Positions 22,352 through 34,470 of a stretch of 64,000 nt of DNA are shown here, piece by piece. The position numbers and the translations under genes are program-made. Every line of letters begins with the position of its first letter. The stretch's first letter is position 1. Source of the DNA: Rodentibacter ratti (GTDB taxonomy: Bacteria; Pseudomonadota; Gammaproteobacteria; Enterobacterales; Pasteurellaceae); NCBI RefSeq assembly GCF_002000485.1, contig NZ_MLAJ01000015.1:1-64000 (forward strand). Reading direction: 5' to 3'. Under the pieces are notes generated by a model. It searched no databases. It was not told where the DNA came from and worked only from the letters and a program-made list of their open reading frames with translations.

Positions 22352-23677
22352 TTACTGTCCTAACCCCTTGAGGTTTGCTTTTTTCAATGCAGATTCATAT
22401 TGAGACGACATTAAGTGACTTTGAACCTGTACAATGAAATCCATAATTACAACGACAACGATTAATAATGATGTTCCACCGAAGTAGAATTTAACATCCC
22501 AAGCCGATGTCATAATATAAGGGACCAAACACACAAATGTTACATAAAGACCGCCAATTAAAGTTAAACGAGTCATTACTTTATCAATGTAACGGGATGT
22601 TTGCTCACCTGGTCTAATTCCTGGGATAAATGCACCAGATTTTTTTAAGTTATCTGCCGTATCACGCGGGTTATATTGCATTCCGGTGTAGAAGAAACTG
22701 AAGAAAATAATTGCAATTGCATAAACAAGCAAATATAGAGGCTGACCAGGATTCAACAACATTGATAAATTATTCAACCATTCAAATTTATCATTCTGAC
22801 CAAACCATTGAGTTAATGTGGCTGGGAATAAGATAATGCTAGATGCAAAAATTGCCGGCATTACATTTGCCATATTAACTTTTAATGGTAGATGTGTTGA
22901 GTGTCCACCTAAGATCTGACGACCTTGCTGACGTTTAGCATACTCAATTCGAATTCGACGTTGTCCTCTTTCTACAAAAACAACAAAATAAGTTACCGCA
23001 AAAACAATTGCTGCTATTAGTAAAAGAACTAATGGATGCATTTGTCCTTGGCGAGCCTGCTCAATTGTTTCTAGAATAGCTGAAGGTAAACCTGCTACGA
23101 TCCCACCGAAAACAAGAATCGAAATACCGTTACCAATTCCTCTCTCTGTAATTTGTTCACCTAACCACATTAAAAATATGGTACCAGTTACTAAACTCAC
23201 TACTGAGGTAAAATAAAAACTGAATCCAACATTTGGAACCAGTCCGGGTAACATATTTGGTAACCCTGTTGAAATTGCAACAGCTTGAATAGTAGCAAAA
23301 ACTACCGTAGCATAACGAGTATACTTGGTAATTTTTCTTTGACCAGCTGCGCCTTCTTTCTTCAACTCAGCTAAAGCAGGAGAAACCGTTGCTAACAATT
23401 GAATCACGATAGATGCCGAGATATATGGCATAATACCTAGCGCAAGAATTGAAGCTCGGCTTAATGCACCACCAGAGAACATGTTGAACATATCAATGAT
23501 GGTACCTTCTTGTTGTTCAACTAATTGAGCGAGTACGGCTGCATCAATACCAGGAACCGGAATAAATGAACCAATACGATAAACGATAAGTGCACCTAAA
23601 ACAAAAAGCAATCTACTTCTTAGCTCACTTTTACCACTATTGGTACTTCTAGCTTGATAACCTGGTTGTTTAGCCAT
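22352..23677 (-). CDS. secY: Protein translocase subunit SecY
   Basis: A 441-residue inner-membrane channel of the Sec translocon with ten transmembrane helices. The plug and first helices ([24 protein letters not shown]), the cytoplasmic loop basic region ([18 protein letters not shown]) and the C-terminal tail are all typical. It follows rplO by 7 bp in the spc operon. The exported Sel1, TonB-receptor and lipoprotein products in this window would use this channel. Confidence 0.99.
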   Translation of the reverse strand: MAKQPGYQARSTNSGKSELRSRLLFVLGALIVYRIGSFIPVPGIDAAVLAQLVEQQEGTIIDMFNMFSGGALSRASILALGIMPYISASIVIQLLATVSPALAELKKEGAAGQRKITKYTRYATVVFATIQAVAISTGLPNMLPGLVPNVGFSFYFTSVVSLVTGTIFLMWLGEQITERGIGNGISILVFGGIVAGLPSAILETIEQARQGQMHPLVLLLIAAIVFAVTYFVVFVERGQRRIRIEYAKRQQGRQILGGHSTHLPLKVNMANVMPAIFASSIILFPATLTQWFGQNDKFEWLNNLSMLLNPGQPLYLLVYAIAIIFFSFFYTGMQYNPRDTADNLKKSGAFIPGIRPGEQTSRYIDKVMTRLTLIGGLYVTFVCLVPYIMTSAWDVKFYFGGTSLLIVVVVIMDFIVQVQSHLMSSQYESALKKANLKGLGQ

Positions 23678-23684
23678 TTGCTAA

Positions 23685-24119
23685 TTATTCCTCAATTGAA
23701 CCGCCAGCAGCTTCAATTGCTGCTTTTGCACCTTTAGTCACACGTAAACCACGGATAACAACTGCAGATTTCAATTCACCGGCTAAAATAACTTTAGCAA
23801 ATTGAATATCTTTAGTTAAAACATTTGCAGTTTTTAACGTTTCTAAAGTTACTACACCGCCTTCTACTTTATTTAAGTCATTCAAACGAACTTCTGCGGT
23901 AACTGCAGCTTTCATTGAAGTGAAACCAAATTTTGGTAAACGACGGTATAATGGCATTTGACCGCCTTCAAAACCGCGACGAACCCCGCCACCGGTACGA
24001 GATTTCTGACCTTTATGACCACGTCCACCGGTCTTACCTAGACCAGAACCAATACCACGACCAAGGCGTTTAGAACTATGTTTGGCGCCTTCAGCCGGAG
24101 ATAGAGTATTTAAACGCAT
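23685..24119 (-). CDS. rplO: 50S ribosomal protein L15
   Basis: A 144-residue large-subunit protein. The start [22 protein letters not shown] and the Gly/Arg-rich segment [22 protein letters not shown] are diagnostic. Member of the spc operon between rpmD and secY. Confidence 0.99.
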   Translation of the reverse strand: MRLNTLSPAEGAKHSSKRLGRGIGSGLGKTGGRGHKGQKSRTGGGVRRGFEGGQMPLYRRLPKFGFTSMKAAVTAEVRLNDLNKVEGGVVTLETLKTANVLTKDIQFAKVILAGELKSAVVIRGLRVTKGAKAAIEAAGGSIEE

Positions 24120-24122
24120 CTC

Positions 24123-24302
24123 TTACTCCTCTACTTTAACCATGTATGAAACCTGGTTAATCATTCCACGTACTGCTGGTGTATCAATTAACTCAACTGT
24201 GTGGTTCATATGGCGAAGACCAAGACCACGCAAGGTAGCTTTATGCTTCGGTAAACGAGCAATCGAACTACGAACTTGTGTTACTTTAATAGTTTTAGCC
24301 AT
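24123..24302 (-). CDS. rpmD: 50S ribosomal protein L30
   Basis: A 59-residue large-subunit protein from the ATG at 24302 ([20 protein letters not shown]). A TTG two codons upstream is a less likely start, because it would shorten the gap to the rpsE stop to nothing. Member of the spc operon between rpsE and rplO. Confidence 0.97.
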   Translation of the reverse strand: MAKTIKVTQVRSSIARLPKHKATLRGLGLRHMNHTVELIDTPAVRGMINQVSYMVKVEE

Positions 24303-24308
24303 TATCAA

Positions 24309-24815
<507 letters not shown>

Positions 24816-24823
24816 TTACCTCA

Positions 24824-25177
24824 TTAGAACTGTAGACCAGCTTCACGAGCAGCGTCCGCTAGAGTTTGGACACGTCCATGATATTTAAATCCGGAACGAT
24901 CAAAAGCAACAGCTTTTACGCCTTTTGCTAATGCACGCTCTGCAACGGTTTTACCCACTACTGCAGCTGCGTCTTTGTTACCGGTGTATTTTACTTGCTC
25001 ACGAATTGCTTTTTCAACAGTTGAAGCAGCGGCAAGCACTTCTGAACCGTTCGGTGCAATAACTTGTGCATAAATATGACGTGGAGTACGGTGAATAACT
25101 AAACGAGTTACACCTTGCTCTCTCATCATATAGCGTGCACGAGCTGCACGACGGATACGAGCTGATTTCTTATCCAT
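24824..25177 (-). CDS. rplR: 50S ribosomal protein L18
   Basis: A 117-residue 5S rRNA-binding protein. The start [21 protein letters not shown] and the C-terminal [26 protein letters not shown] are diagnostic. Member of the spc operon between rplF and rpsE. Confidence 0.99.
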   Translation of the reverse strand: MDKKSARIRRAARARYMMREQGVTRLVIHRTPRHIYAQVIAPNGSEVLAAASTVEKAIREQVKYTGNKDAAAVVGKTVAERALAKGVKAVAFDRSGFKYHGRVQTLADAAREAGLQF

Positions 25178-25190
25178 AGTGTTACCTTAA

Positions 25191-25724
25191 TTATTTCTTC
25201 TTAGCCTCTTTGATACGTACCACTTCATCAGAGTAACGTACCCCTTTACCTTTATAAGGCTCAGGACGACGATAAGCACGAATATCTGCTGCAACTTGAC
25301 CGATTAGCTGTTTATCAGCACCTTTCAATACAATCTCTGTTTGAGAAGGACATTCAGCAGTAATACCTGCCGGCAAAGTGTGCTCTACGGGGTGGGAATA
25401 GCCCAAACTTAATGCAACGACATTACCTTTAAGTTGAGCTCTGTAACCAACACCAACCAATACTAATTTTTTAGTGAAGCCTTCATTAACACCGATAACC
25501 ATTGCATCAACCAATGCACGAGCCGTGCCTGATTGGGCATTCGCATCAACAAAACCTTCACGTGGAGCAAAAGTTAGTTGACCATTATCTTGTTTAACTT
25601 CAACTGAATTATGAATTGTGCGAGATAACTCGCCATTTTTACCTTTTACTGTTAATAACTGACCGTTAAGTTTAACCTCAACACCGGCAGGAATATTAAC
25701 AGGTGCTTTTGCAACACGAGACAT
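25191..25724 (-). CDS. rplF: 50S ribosomal protein L6
   Basis: A 177-residue protein at the base of the L7/L12 stalk with two repeated L6 folds. The start [17 protein letters not shown] and the C-terminal [26 protein letters not shown] are canonical. Member of the spc operon between rpsH and rplR. Confidence 0.99.
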   Translation of the reverse strand: MSRVAKAPVNIPAGVEVKLNGQLLTVKGKNGELSRTIHNSVEVKQDNGQLTFAPREGFVDANAQSGTARALVDAMVIGVNEGFTKKLVLVGVGYRAQLKGNVVALSLGYSHPVEHTLPAGITAECPSQTEIVLKGADKQLIGQVAADIRAYRRPEPYKGKGVRYSDEVVRIKEAKKK

Positions 25725-25739
25725 TTTCCTACCTCTCTA

Positions 25740-26132
25740 TTAAGCTACATAACAGATGATCTCACCGCCTAAGCCAGCTTGACGAGCTGCGCGGTCAGTC
25801 ATAACACCTTTAGATGTAGAAACAACAGCAACACCTAATCCACCCATAACTTTTGGTAACTCGTCTTTACGTTTATAAATACGAAGACCAGGGCGGCTTA
25901 CACGTTGGATACTCTCTACAACCGGTTTTCCTTGGAAATATTTTAAAGTAATTTCTAACTCAGGTTTCACACCTTCTAAAACTTTAACGCTTTCGATATA
26001 ACCTTCAGCAGCTAATACATTGGCAATTGCCACTTTTAGCTTGGATGAAGGCATACTGATCGCAACTTTGTTCGCAGCTTGACCGTTACGAATTCGGGTC
26101 AGCATATCTGCGATTGGATCTTGCATACTCAT
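25740..26132 (-). CDS. rpsH: 30S ribosomal protein S8
   Basis: A 130-residue primary 16S rRNA-binding protein and, in E. coli, the translational repressor of the spc operon. [22 protein letters not shown] and the C-terminal [22 protein letters not shown] are diagnostic. Member of the spc operon between rpsN and rplF. Confidence 0.99.
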   Translation of the reverse strand: MSMQDPIADMLTRIRNGQAANKVAISMPSSKLKVAIANVLAAEGYIESVKVLEGVKPELEITLKYFQGKPVVESIQRVSRPGLRIYKRKDELPKVMGGLGVAVVSTSKGVMTDRAARQAGLGGEIICYVA

Positions 26133-26168
26133 TGTACTTTTTCTCCGATTCCAAAATAAAGTGGTATA

Positions 26169-27025
<857 letters not shown>

Positions 27026-27042
27026 CGCATTACTCCAGTTTG

Positions 27043-27354
27043 TTAGATAATTTCATTGTTAGATTTAAAGAAACGTACTTTTTTGCCTTCTTCAAATCTA
27101 AAACCTACACGATCAGCTTTATTTGTTTTCGGGTTAAAAATCGCAACATTTGAAACGTCAATTGCTGCTTCTTTTTTCACTAAGCCACCAGCTTTGCCTA
27201 ATGCAGGAACCGGTTTTTCATGTTTAGTGATAATATTGACACCTTCAACAAAAACTTTACCGTTCGGTAACACTTTAGTTACCTTACCACGCTTGCCTTT
27301 ATCTTTACCGGCAAGCACAATTACTTCATCGTTTTGACGAATTTTTGCAGCCAT
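27043..27354 (-). CDS. rplX: 50S ribosomal protein L24
   Basis: A 103-residue assembly-initiating large-subunit protein with an N-terminal KOW motif ([31 protein letters not shown]). It is the second gene of the spc operon. Confidence 0.99.
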   Translation of the reverse strand: MAAKIRQNDEVIVLAGKDKGKRGKVTKVLPNGKVFVEGVNIITKHEKPVPALGKAGGLVKKEAAIDVSNVAIFNPKTNKADRVGFRFEEGKKVRFFKSNNEII

Positions 27355-27367
27355 TTGTCACTTCTCC

Positions 27368-27751
<384 letters not shown>

Positions 27752-27822
27752 TTAAGTTAAAAAAACACCCTTTCGGGACGAACATACTTACATAAGCATA
27801 AGACAGATGTAAGAGGTTGCGG

Positions 27823-27851
27823 AATATAGCATAAAGGACTAGGTGAATCAA
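27823..27851 (-). promoter_or_regulatory. Sigma-70 promoter of the spc operon
   Basis: TTGATT (27846-27851), an exact 17-base spacer and TATATT (27823-27828), read leftward. It lies in the 160 bp gap between tusB and rplN and gives an rplN leader of about 80 bases. Confidence 0.75.
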
Positions 27852-27899
27852 TAAGATTTATCGATAAAATGTGAAAAGACGGAGAAAAAACAAATGTTT

Positions 27900-28187
27900 T
27901 TACAATGCTATCTGTGGAAAATATTGCTCTGTAATATCAACAAGATCTAACAAAGAAATAAATTGCACTATATTTTCTTTAGGTAAAAGTGCGGTCAAAT
28001 TTCTTGCTAAAATATCCTGTTCCAAGGCAAAACAACCGCCCTTGCAAAGTTTAAAATAATCGGGGTATTTTATTATCAATAATACGGCATCTTGCCAAAG
28101 TACAATCGCATCATTTTCTGTAACCAAAGAAAGATAGCCGATTAATTCTTCTTTATCGTAAGTTGCTTGAGAAAAACAATAGAGCAT
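27900..28187 (-). CDS. tusB: Sulfurtransferase complex subunit TusB (DsrH family)
   Basis: A 95-residue subunit of the heterohexameric TusBCD relay, which passes sulfur to TusE and MnmA for 2-thiouridine at tRNA wobble position 34. The assignment rests on size, on weak DsrH similarity (MLYCFSQATYDKEELIGYL) and on position directly after tusC with a 9 bp gap. A USS is embedded at about 27989 and is read as NLTALLPKE. In E. coli the next gene would be rpsL; here it is rplN. Confidence 0.85.
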   Translation of the reverse strand: MLYCFSQATYDKEELIGYLSLVTENDAIVLWQDAVLLIIKYPDYFKLCKGGCFALEQDILARNLTALLPKENIVQFISLLDLVDITEQYFPQIAL

Positions 28188-28196
28188 AAATATCCC

Positions 28197-28556
28197 TTAA
28201 AATGTGAGTAATTTATCGGCTTGGTTCAGCTTAGCGAATAATACCGTACGATCAATTTTTTTTCCCGATACTATAAGCCTATCCTCTACGATACCGAATT
28301 TATCAAGGGACTCCCGACAAATAAAACGCTGTTCGATATTATATAAGTCCAATAACTTAAACGTGCGAATAAAATCCTTTTGTAATAACTGCTCCGGTTG
28401 CTGCCCGTTTAGTAAATTAAACACGCCATCATCAATAAAAAATACACCTATTTCTTCCTCATCACAAAATGCTGTTGCGGCAAGTAAGGCATCCAACCCT
28501 TCTCGGGCAAAAGATTTACCGTGTGGCGCAGAACGAAACAAAAAGGCTATTTTCAT
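28197..28556 (-). CDS. tusC: Sulfurtransferase complex subunit TusC (DsrF family)
   Basis: A 119-residue subunit of TusBCD. The start MKIAFLFRSAPHGKSFAREGLDALLA is typical of TusC. It overlaps the tusD stop by 4 bases (ATGA), so translation is coupled. It carries no obvious catalytic Cys, as expected: sulfur is handled by TusD. Confidence 0.92.
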   Translation of the reverse strand: MKIAFLFRSAPHGKSFAREGLDALLAATAFCDEEEIGVFFIDDGVFNLLNGQQPEQLLQKDFIRTFKLLDLYNIEQRFICRESLDKFGIVEDRLIVSGKKIDRTVLFAKLNQADKLLTF

Positions 28557-28933
28557 AATGTAATTACTCTATCGGCGTTTAATGTTGCAGCCATGAACTC
28601 CCCTAAACCGGTAATCATAAAACCTTCTGCCAGATTATGGTTGTTCCCGGTTTCCGCCGTCATTTCATTTACTACACCTCGACGTTGTGATGCCGCCACA
28701 CACAAACATAAAGGGATATCATATTTATCGGCAAAAACTTGCCAATATCGCGGTAAGTTCACCTCATCACTAGCCGGATAAACAAAAGCATTACCATTGC
28801 TTACCCCTTCTTGGAAAAAGAAAACCTGCTTGATACTATGTCCTTTCTCAATTAAAGCTTCTGCAAATTGATACGCAAGGTAAGCGCCTTGTGTACCGTA
28901 AACAGGACTTTTTACCGCAAGTACATAGTTCAT
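28553..28933 (-). CDS. tusD: Sulfurtransferase complex subunit TusD (DsrE family)
   Basis: A 126-residue sulfur-carrying subunit of TusBCD. The catalytic cysteine lies in LCLCVAASQRRGV (about 75-87), followed by the typical C-terminal GLGEFMAATLNADRVITL. Its ATG overlaps the stop codon of the upstream regulator gene by one base (TAATG), so the regulator and tusDCB form one translationally coupled unit. Confidence 0.95.
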   Translation of the reverse strand: MNYVLAVKSPVYGTQGAYLAYQFAEALIEKGHSIKQVFFFQEGVSNGNAFVYPASDEVNLPRYWQVFADKYDIPLCLCVAASQRRGVVNEMTAETGNNHNLAEGFMITGLGEFMAATLNADRVITL

Positions 28934-29595
28934 TATTCTTGCTCTTGTTTAATTTGACGAATATAAAGATAGACAGTGTGGCGGGAAATATCCAAGCGTT
29001 CTGCGACTAAATTAATGGCATCTTTAATATCAAAAATTCCTTTTTCATATAATGAAATCACAATTTGGCGGTTTTTATTATTATTCGCCACTGTGCGATC
29101 CGCATTGACCTCTTCAATGGTTTTTTCAACGGTTTGCGAAACCAAATCTTCCATAGAGTTCGCAAAATTTACAGAAGAGGCTTCTTCTGCCTCAATGGTT
29201 GGCATAAACGATTGAATAAATTTTGAAACCGGCACATCAAGATTAATGTTAATACACAGTAACCCTATGATTCTTTGGCTTTTATTACGAATTGCGATAG
29301 TAACAGATTTCATCAAGACATTATTTTTTACTCTTGTGAAATAAGGTTTCGAGACATCCTCACTTTGCATACTGTGTAAAGAGCGTAATGCCAAATCCGT
29401 GATAGGAGAGCCTACTTGGCGATTAGTATTATGTCCGTTAGCAATGCAAATAGCGGAATGCTCAATATCATCCAAAGAATGCAAAACAATCTCACAATGC
29501 TCACCAATAAGTGCGCTCACGCCATCCACTACGGCTTTGTAAGAATTTAAAATTGTGTGATCTTCATCGGTGAAAATATATTCGTCATGTAACAT
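28933..29595 (-). CDS. YheO-type PAS/HTH transcriptional regulator
   Basis: A 220-residue predicted DNA-binding protein of the YheO family. An N-terminal PAS-like domain (about 20-130; SYKAVVDGVSALIGEHCEIVLHSL, then SVTIAIRNKSQRIIGLLCININ) is followed by a C-terminal helix-turn-helix (KDAINLVAERLDISRHTVYLYIRQIKQ). I use the ATG at 29595 (MLHDEYIFTDED); a TTG four codons earlier is possible. It is the first gene of the operon with tusDCB, the same neighbourhood as E. coli yheO. The target genes and ligand are unknown. Confidence 0.85.
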   Translation of the reverse strand: MLHDEYIFTDEDHTILNSYKAVVDGVSALIGEHCEIVLHSLDDIEHSAICIANGHNTNRQVGSPITDLALRSLHSMQSEDVSKPYFTRVKNNVLMKSVTIAIRNKSQRIIGLLCININLDVPVSKFIQSFMPTIEAEEASSVNFANSMEDLVSQTVEKTIEEVNADRTVANNNKNRQIVISLYEKGIFDIKDAINLVAERLDISRHTVYLYIRQIKQEQE

Positions 29596-29650
29596 GAATA
29601 GATCCAAATCTATGCTAAAAATAACCGCACTTTTGCAATGGGAAGGTAAG

Positions 29651-29681
29651 AATAAAACATAGCTTTTGGCTATGTTTTATT
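29651..29681 (-). terminator. fkpA terminator
   Basis: AATAAAACATAGC and GCTATGTTTTATT form a 13-bp perfect stem around a five-base loop, 12 bp after the fkpA stop. It separates fkpA from the downstream regulator operon. Confidence 0.8.
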
Positions 29682-29693
29682 CAAGTTTATAGA

Positions 29694-30416
29694 TTATTTA
29701 TCTTTAGGATTAACGTCCAATACTTCTACTTCAAAGTACAATGTTGAATTTGGTGGGATAGACGCGCCAGCCCCTTGTTTACCATAAGCCAATTCAGGAG
29801 GAAGTACTAACTCAATTTTGCCGCCTTTTTTCACTAATTGAAGTCCTTCTGTCCAGCCTTTCACAACTTGATCTAAACGAAATTCTGCCGGTTGACCACG
29901 CTCTACCGAACTATCGAAAACTTCACCGTTTGGTAATTTACCCGTGTAATGTACTTTGACCGTATCCGTTGGCTTAATCACCTCACCTTTTCCGGCTTCA
30001 ACGAGGCGATATAATAAACCGGATTTTGTGGTTTTCACGCCTTCTTTTTTGGCAAACTCAGCACGATATTTATCGCCTTCATCTTGTGCCTTCTGTGCAA
30101 TCTCTTTCATTTTCACTTGTTCACGCGCAACGACTTTTTGTTGAAACTGCTCTAAAGTTTGCGTCAATTCACCAATTTTTTCTTCGGTAAATTTACCTTT
30201 CAATACATCATCCACCGCTTTATTTACTTGCGCTTCGTTTAATTTAATTTCACCTTGTTCTGCCAGTAATTTTGCCTGCGTCATAGAATAAGCAGTTAAG
30301 GCATAAGATACATCATCATTAAATTTCGCATCAGTCTTTTCATCTGCAAAAACAACACCGGAAACAACCGCACTTACCATTAATGCTGCCAATGAAAATT
30401 TTTGAATTTTTAACAT
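29694..30416 (-). CDS. fkpA: Periplasmic FKBP-type peptidyl-prolyl isomerase FkpA
   Basis: A 240-residue periplasmic foldase and chaperone. A Sec signal peptide (about 1-24; cleavage likely after VVFA) precedes an N-terminal helical dimerisation domain (about 30-120) and a C-terminal FKBP domain (about 135-237). The FKBP domain has the motifs VKVHYTGKLPNGEVFDSS, VVKGWTEGLQLVKKGG and AYGKQGAGASIPPNSTLYFEVEVL. A reverse USS (about 30367) is read within the signal peptide region. It is divergent from slyX, the same pairing as in E. coli. Confidence 0.95.
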   Translation of the reverse strand: MLKIQKFSLAALMVSAVVSGVVFADEKTDAKFNDDVSYALTAYSMTQAKLLAEQGEIKLNEAQVNKAVDDVLKGKFTEEKIGELTQTLEQFQQKVVAREQVKMKEIAQKAQDEGDKYRAEFAKKEGVKTTKSGLLYRLVEAGKGEVIKPTDTVKVHYTGKLPNGEVFDSSVERGQPAEFRLDQVVKGWTEGLQLVKKGGKIELVLPPELAYGKQGAGASIPPNSTLYFEVEVLDVNPKDK

Positions 30417-30507
30417 TGTTATTAATCCTTTATAATAGAAAAGTGCCGAATAGATTAAATCGGATTTAAGCTATTCTCAACTTTTTTTTAAAATTTAGAG
30501 AAAAATC

Positions 30508-30729
30508 ATGCAAATTCAACAAAGGTTAGAAAATCGCATTACCGAACTTGAAATGAAAGTGGCATTTCAAGAACAATTGTTAGAGGAATTAAACCAAGCA
30601 TTAGTTCAACAACAATTTGATATGGATAGAATGCAACTGCAATTACGTTATATGGCAAATAAACTGAAAGACTTCCACCCCTCAAATATTGCCAGCCAAG
30701 CAGAAGAAACTCCTCCGCCGCATTACTGA
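30508..30729 (+). CDS. slyX: SlyX family coiled-coil protein
   Basis: A 73-residue protein that is almost entirely one coiled coil (residues 5-55, heptads starting [27 protein letters not shown]) and ends with the family-typical PPPHY. Its function is unknown; the name comes from its place next to slyD in E. coli. It is divergent from fkpA and followed by a perfect 22-bp palindromic terminator. Confidence 0.92.
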   Translation: MQIQQRLENRITELEMKVAFQEQLLEELNQALVQQQFDMDRMQLQLRYMANKLKDFHPSNIASQAEETPPPHY

Positions 30730-30736
30730 AAAAAAT

Positions 30737-30758
30737 GGATAATCAATATTGATTATCC
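30737..30758. terminator. Bidirectional terminator between slyX and the exported-protein gene
   Basis: GGATAATCAATATTGATTATCC is a perfect palindrome flanked by an A-run on the left and GTTTTT on the right, so it can serve both convergent genes. Confidence 0.8.
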
Positions 30759-30772
30759 GTTTTTGCTTGTGA

Positions 30773-31255
30773 TTATCCCACCACGCTAAATGATAAATCT
30801 TGATAAACTTTTCCCATAATTTGGATTTGCAATTTATATTTACCCAGAGGATCGGTTTCATCAAAATGCCAACATCTGACTAAACTTCTACCTTGATCCG
30901 ATGTTTTTAATGTACTGCGAATCACATTCACTTTGCCATTTTGTGAGGTTGAGACTTCGGAGCCTTTTGCCACAATCTTTTGTTTTGCCGGCGCTTTTAA
31001 GGTTTCAATTGTGCTCACCGATTCGGAAAACTGACCTTGCGCCACCCAACAAAGTCGAAGATTGGATTGGCTACGTGATAATGCGGTTGTTTTGAGATCG
31101 GTGAAAGGCTCCGTTGAAGTATTAAACACAGAAAGATAAATTTCCGGCGATACTGTTTTTTTCTCTTTTTGACTGTCTGCAGCATTGGCCTCTGCCATAT
31201 TTACCGCCCCAAATAACATCGTTGCAATAGAAATTAAACTGAGAGTTTTCTTCAT
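30773..31255 (-). CDS. Exported protein of unknown function
   Basis: A 160-residue secreted or periplasmic protein with a clear Sec signal peptide (about 1-25, ending EANA). The mature part starts with a polar Lys/Glu stretch and has two cysteines about 60 residues apart (LRLCWVAQG and VRCWHFDETDP) that could form a disulfide. The C-terminus reads LQIQIMGKVYQDLSFSVVG and looks like a beta-sandwich edge. I recognise no family. It lies downstream of ftsP on the same strand, separated by a 130 bp gap that contains copy 1 of the dispersed repeat. Confidence 0.75.
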   Translation of the reverse strand: MKKTLSLISIATMLFGAVNMAEANAADSQKEKKTVSPEIYLSVFNTSTEPFTDLKTTALSRSQSNLRLCWVAQGQFSESVSTIETLKAPAKQKIVAKGSEVSTSQNGKVNVIRSTLKTSDQGRSLVRCWHFDETDPLGKYKLQIQIMGKVYQDLSFSVVG

Positions 31256-31289
31256 TTCTTTTCCTTTTAATGAATAAAAAATAAACTAA

Positions 31290-31385
31290 AAATTATTCAC
31301 AAACTCGCTTACTCGTTTGTTCACCCTATCGGGGCCGTTAGCAAAGCCGATATTCAAAAAACGTTGTTTTTTGTGACCGCACTTT
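31290..31385 (+). repeat. Dispersed USS-tailed repeat, copy 1
   Basis: About 96 bp containing ACAAACTCGCTTACTCGTTT, a GGGGCCGTTAGC block, the small hairpin AAAAAACGTTGTTTTTT and a terminal USS (GACCGCACTT). Homologous to copy 2 at 57723-57821 and to copy 3 at 62427-62494 (opposite strand). Its USS end overlaps the ftsP stop codon. In this copy the upper hairpin is broken (GTTAGCAAAGCCGAT). Confidence 0.8.
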
Positions 31386-32793
31386 ATTGCACAATCATTA
31401 TCCCAATGCAGCCCATATCGGCAAGCATAAGATTCGATGCGCCAAAAATAAACGGATAGTTATTGGAGGAAGGTTGATCAAAACGCACTAAAATTTGCGT
31501 TTTTCCTCTCACCCACACGGTATCTTTCCAAACTAACTCACTCTCTTTCGACACACCATTCTCATTACTTTCTACGATGAATTTCGCCCCTTGAAGGGTA
31601 AATCCAACCGGCAGAGAACTGGTCAAAATCCAGCGTTCCACCGAGCCTTGTTTGGCCACCACATCCACACGGCGCGGATCAAAACGTTGTTGGTTAATTA
31701 AACCGCTTGTGACATCCAAAACAAATGTGCGCTCTCGTTCAACCTTTGCATTGAGCATAGACACCGCATCTGTCTCAAACGTTACATCCATTTTTTGAGC
31801 GAAAGCGGAAAAATCACCTTGAGGGCGTAATTCTAATACAGTATTTTCCACTAATTCACCGTCAGAGGAAAAAATCTGTTTCACTTTGTCAAAAATACCT
31901 CGTTTATGCCCCGAGATAAGCGAGACATTGCCGCCTTCACTTAGATTAAGCAAGATTTCTGTCCGCTCGCCGGGTGCTAAAATAAAGGATTTCACCACAT
32001 TGCCTCGAGGAAGAAAACCCAAATCTTTTGCAATCACCGTGATGCCTTGATCGTTATCCAAACGCAGCTCATAAGCCCGCGCCAAAGAGGCGTTGAGCAA
32101 ACGCAATCTCACCCAGCCACGAGGCACCTCTAAATAAGGGGCTTCCAAACCATTAACTAATAAACGATTCCCCACAAAGTGCGGTTGATTTTGTTTGAAT
32201 AGTTGTACCCCTTCACTGTTAAATTCCATATCCTGTAAAATCAATGGAATATCATCTACCCCATATTTACGGGGAAGAGCGGATTTAGTGCTTTGCTCAT
32301 CTTCAATCAACCACATTCCCACTAATCCCCGATAGGTTTGATAAGCAGAGTTGGCCAATGTCGCAGAGCGATACCAACAAGTGGCGGCAGGTTGATCAAT
32401 CGGCACAATCGGTGCCCAAGACTCGCCTTTTTTAAGTACTCGTGCCGCCCCGCCAAACAATTCACCGGAAGCCTGTAAACCTTGGATAGAAAGGGAAACA
32501 TGTTGAGGTAAATTATTGTGGTAATTGAGTTTTGCAAAACTCCCCGACTTAATTTTGATTGTCGGCCCTAAATAATTACCATTAAAGCCCCACACGCTGA
32601 CCTGATGTTCACCGTCCAGCTTATATCCGGCCTCTTCCATCGTCAGAATAATCGGGCGACCACGGCGCACTTCAACCAATGGCGGCACGACCAATTTAGC
32701 TCGTGTCGCAGCAATGAGAGGTGTCGGCACAGTAAAAAGTGCGGTGGAAATTGCACTTGTTTTTAGCAACTGGCGGCGGGAAAGTTTAAGCAT
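31384..32793 (-). CDS. ftsP: Cell division protein FtsP (SufI)
   Basis: Periplasmic, cupredoxin-fold protein that stabilises the divisome under stress in E. coli. I start it at [15 protein letters not shown] (32793), giving 469 residues with a twin-arginine signal (SRRQLLK at 5-11). This start has AAGGAA upstream and overlaps the end of plsC by 8 bases. Three cupredoxin domains are expected. The multicopper-oxidase copper ligands are absent: the laccase HWHG position reads HVSLSIQG and the C-terminal ligand cluster is missing, as known for SufI. The stop codon lies inside the USS end of a dispersed repeat. It is translationally coupled to plsC, as in related genomes. Confidence 0.93.
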   Translation of the reverse strand: MLKLSRRQLLKTSAISTALFTVPTPLIAATRAKLVVPPLVEVRRGRPIILTMEEAGYKLDGEHQVSVWGFNGNYLGPTIKIKSGSFAKLNYHNNLPQHVSLSIQGLQASGELFGGAARVLKKGESWAPIVPIDQPAATCWYRSATLANSAYQTYRGLVGMWLIEDEQSTKSALPRKYGVDDIPLILQDMEFNSEGVQLFKQNQPHFVGNRLLVNGLEAPYLEVPRGWVRLRLLNASLARAYELRLDNDQGITVIAKDLGFLPRGNVVKSFILAPGERTEILLNLSEGGNVSLISGHKRGIFDKVKQIFSSDGELVENTVLELRPQGDFSAFAQKMDVTFETDAVSMLNAKVERERTFVLDVTSGLINQQRFDPRRVDVVAKQGSVERWILTSSLPVGFTLQGAKFIVESNENGVSKESELVWKDTVWVRGKTQILVRFDQPSSNNYPFIFGASNLMLADMGCIGIMIVQ

Positions 32794-33532
32794 TTGAACT
32801 TTCCTTATCTTGATGGGATTGCATAATTTCCGCATCCAATTCGGCAATACGCTTTTCCATTAAATCGTGGCAGTATGTAGCTAAATCCCGCACGGATTCT
32901 TTGCTATAACCGCTCGTATCAATCGGCGCCATCATTTCGCAAATCACCTTGCCGTTATCCCAACGATTGAGATCGATTTTGTTATGAGTGGTTGAACACA
33001 CCACCGGAATAATCGGTACACCGGCGGCAACCGCAGCATAAAACGCACCGGTTTTAAAAGGTAACAATCCCCGTCCACGACTTCGCGTGCCTTCCGGAAA
33101 CATCCAAATAGAAAGGTTATCTTTATTAATACGCTCTGCAAGCTGTGTCATTGTGCCATGGGCTTTAGAACGATTTTCCCGATCCAAAAAAACATTGCCC
33201 GTTACCCAATACAAAATGCCGAAAAACGGTATCCAAATCAGGCTTTTCTTCCCAACACTCACGGTACGAGGCTGCACCATATAAGAAATCGTCACCATAT
33301 CGTAGTTATTTTGGTGATTACCAATATAAATCGCACGCCCAAAGTTTTCTTTATTTTCCGGAAAGCGGTGTTCCACTTGTAACCCGAAAAGCGGGGATAA
33401 ACGCCCAAACCATCGAGCCATCACGCCCACATTACTGGGATTTTTAAAGCGGATGAAGGAATAAATCGTGCCAAGCACACAGATTAAAATACAACAAATC
33501 ACCACAATGAGGATTCGAGCCAGTTTTAACAT
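32786..33532 (-). CDS. plsC: 1-acyl-sn-glycerol-3-phosphate acyltransferase
   Basis: Makes phosphatidic acid from lysophosphatidic acid at the inner membrane. A 248-residue protein with an N-terminal membrane segment (about 4-28), the acyltransferase HX4D motif in [15 protein letters not shown], and substrate motifs [31 protein letters not shown] and [11 protein letters not shown]. It forms a two-gene operon with ftsP. It is divergent from lpxH with about 86 bp between them. Confidence 0.95.
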   Translation of the reverse strand: MLKLARILIVVICCILICVLGTIYSFIRFKNPSNVGVMARWFGRLSPLFGLQVEHRFPENKENFGRAIYIGNHQNNYDMVTISYMVQPRTVSVGKKSLIWIPFFGILYWVTGNVFLDRENRSKAHGTMTQLAERINKDNLSIWMFPEGTRSRGRGLLPFKTGAFYAAVAAGVPIIPVVCSTTHNKIDLNRWDNGKVICEMMAPIDTSGYSKESVRDLATYCHDLMEKRIAELDAEIMQSHQDKESSNA

Positions 33533-33618
33533 ATCAACACCTATAAGAAAATTTCGCGGAAGTATAGCAAATTAGAAGGGATTTTGTGCTAATCTAGGCA
33601 AAAATTTACGGAAATTCT

Positions 33619-34329
33619 ATGAAAAAGACTTATTTCATTGCCGATCTTCATCTGAGCGAAACACAACCAAAACTGACCGCACTTTTCTTAGATTTTATGC
33701 ACAATCTCGCACCGAACGCAGCAGCGGTTTATATTCTCGGTGATTTATTTGATTTTTGGATTGGTGACGACGAACAATCGCCATTAATTACTCAAGTTAA
33801 AGGTGCGATTACACATCTCACAGGACAAGGTATCCCTTGCTACTTTATCCACGGCAACCGTGATTTTCTCATTGGAAAACGCTTTGCTAAAGAAACAGGG
33901 ATGACTTTACTGCCCGATTATCAAATGATTAATCTTTACGGTATGCCTACCCTACTCTGCCACGGCGATACCCTTTGTATTGATGATGTCAACTATCAAC
34001 AATTCCGCCTCAAAGTTCATCAAAAATGGCGGCAATGGCTTTTCCTGCATTTACCCTTAAAAGTGCGGTTAAAAATTGCAGAGAAAATTCGGGCAAAAAG
34101 CCGAAAAGACAAAGCACACAAAGCCGATGAAATTATGGATGTTAATCTTCCCTTCACCTTATCCCAAATGCAGCAATATAATGCCCCTCTGTTAATTCAC
34201 GGGCATACCCATCGTGAAGCGATTCATCACTATGAGGGCAAAAAACGCATTGTACTAGGCGATTGGCGAACCGATTATGCCTCCATTCTCGTGGCAGAAG
34301 AAAATGGGGAAATTGGCTTCCTAAAATAG
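33619..34329 (+). CDS. lpxH: UDP-2,3-diacylglucosamine pyrophosphatase LpxH
   Basis: Cleaves UDP-2,3-diacylglucosamine to lipid X in lipid A synthesis, at the membrane's cytoplasmic face. A 236-residue calcineurin-like phosphoesterase with the full set of dimetal motifs: ADLHLSE (about 8-14), [11 protein letters not shown] (about 41-51), [15 protein letters not shown] and HGHTHRE. Two USS copies lie inside (about 33679 read as KLTALF, and about 34060 read in another frame). It is divergent from plsC. Confidence 0.95.
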   Translation: MKKTYFIADLHLSETQPKLTALFLDFMHNLAPNAAAVYILGDLFDFWIGDDEQSPLITQVKGAITHLTGQGIPCYFIHGNRDFLIGKRFAKETGMTLLPDYQMINLYGMPTLLCHGDTLCIDDVNYQQFRLKVHQKWRQWLFLHLPLKVRLKIAEKIRAKSRKDKAHKADEIMDVNLPFTLSQMQQYNAPLLIHGHTHREAIHHYEGKKRIVLGDWRTDYASILVAEENGEIGFLK

Positions 34330-34470
34330 CCTAATTCCGTGTGAAAATATTCAAATCGTCTTTTCATACTTATAACTTTTTTATCTATCAAATAGCCTTT
34401 ATTTCTTTCCAAAACCAAAACTCCTCACGTACTATCAGGCAACAAATGATTTTTACAACAGGAGTTTTTT

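Noticed and set aside
27755-27782. Attenuator hairpin (CCC-GAAA-GGG followed by T-run) in the rplN leader
   Set aside because: The stem is only three base pairs; too weak to call without structure probing.
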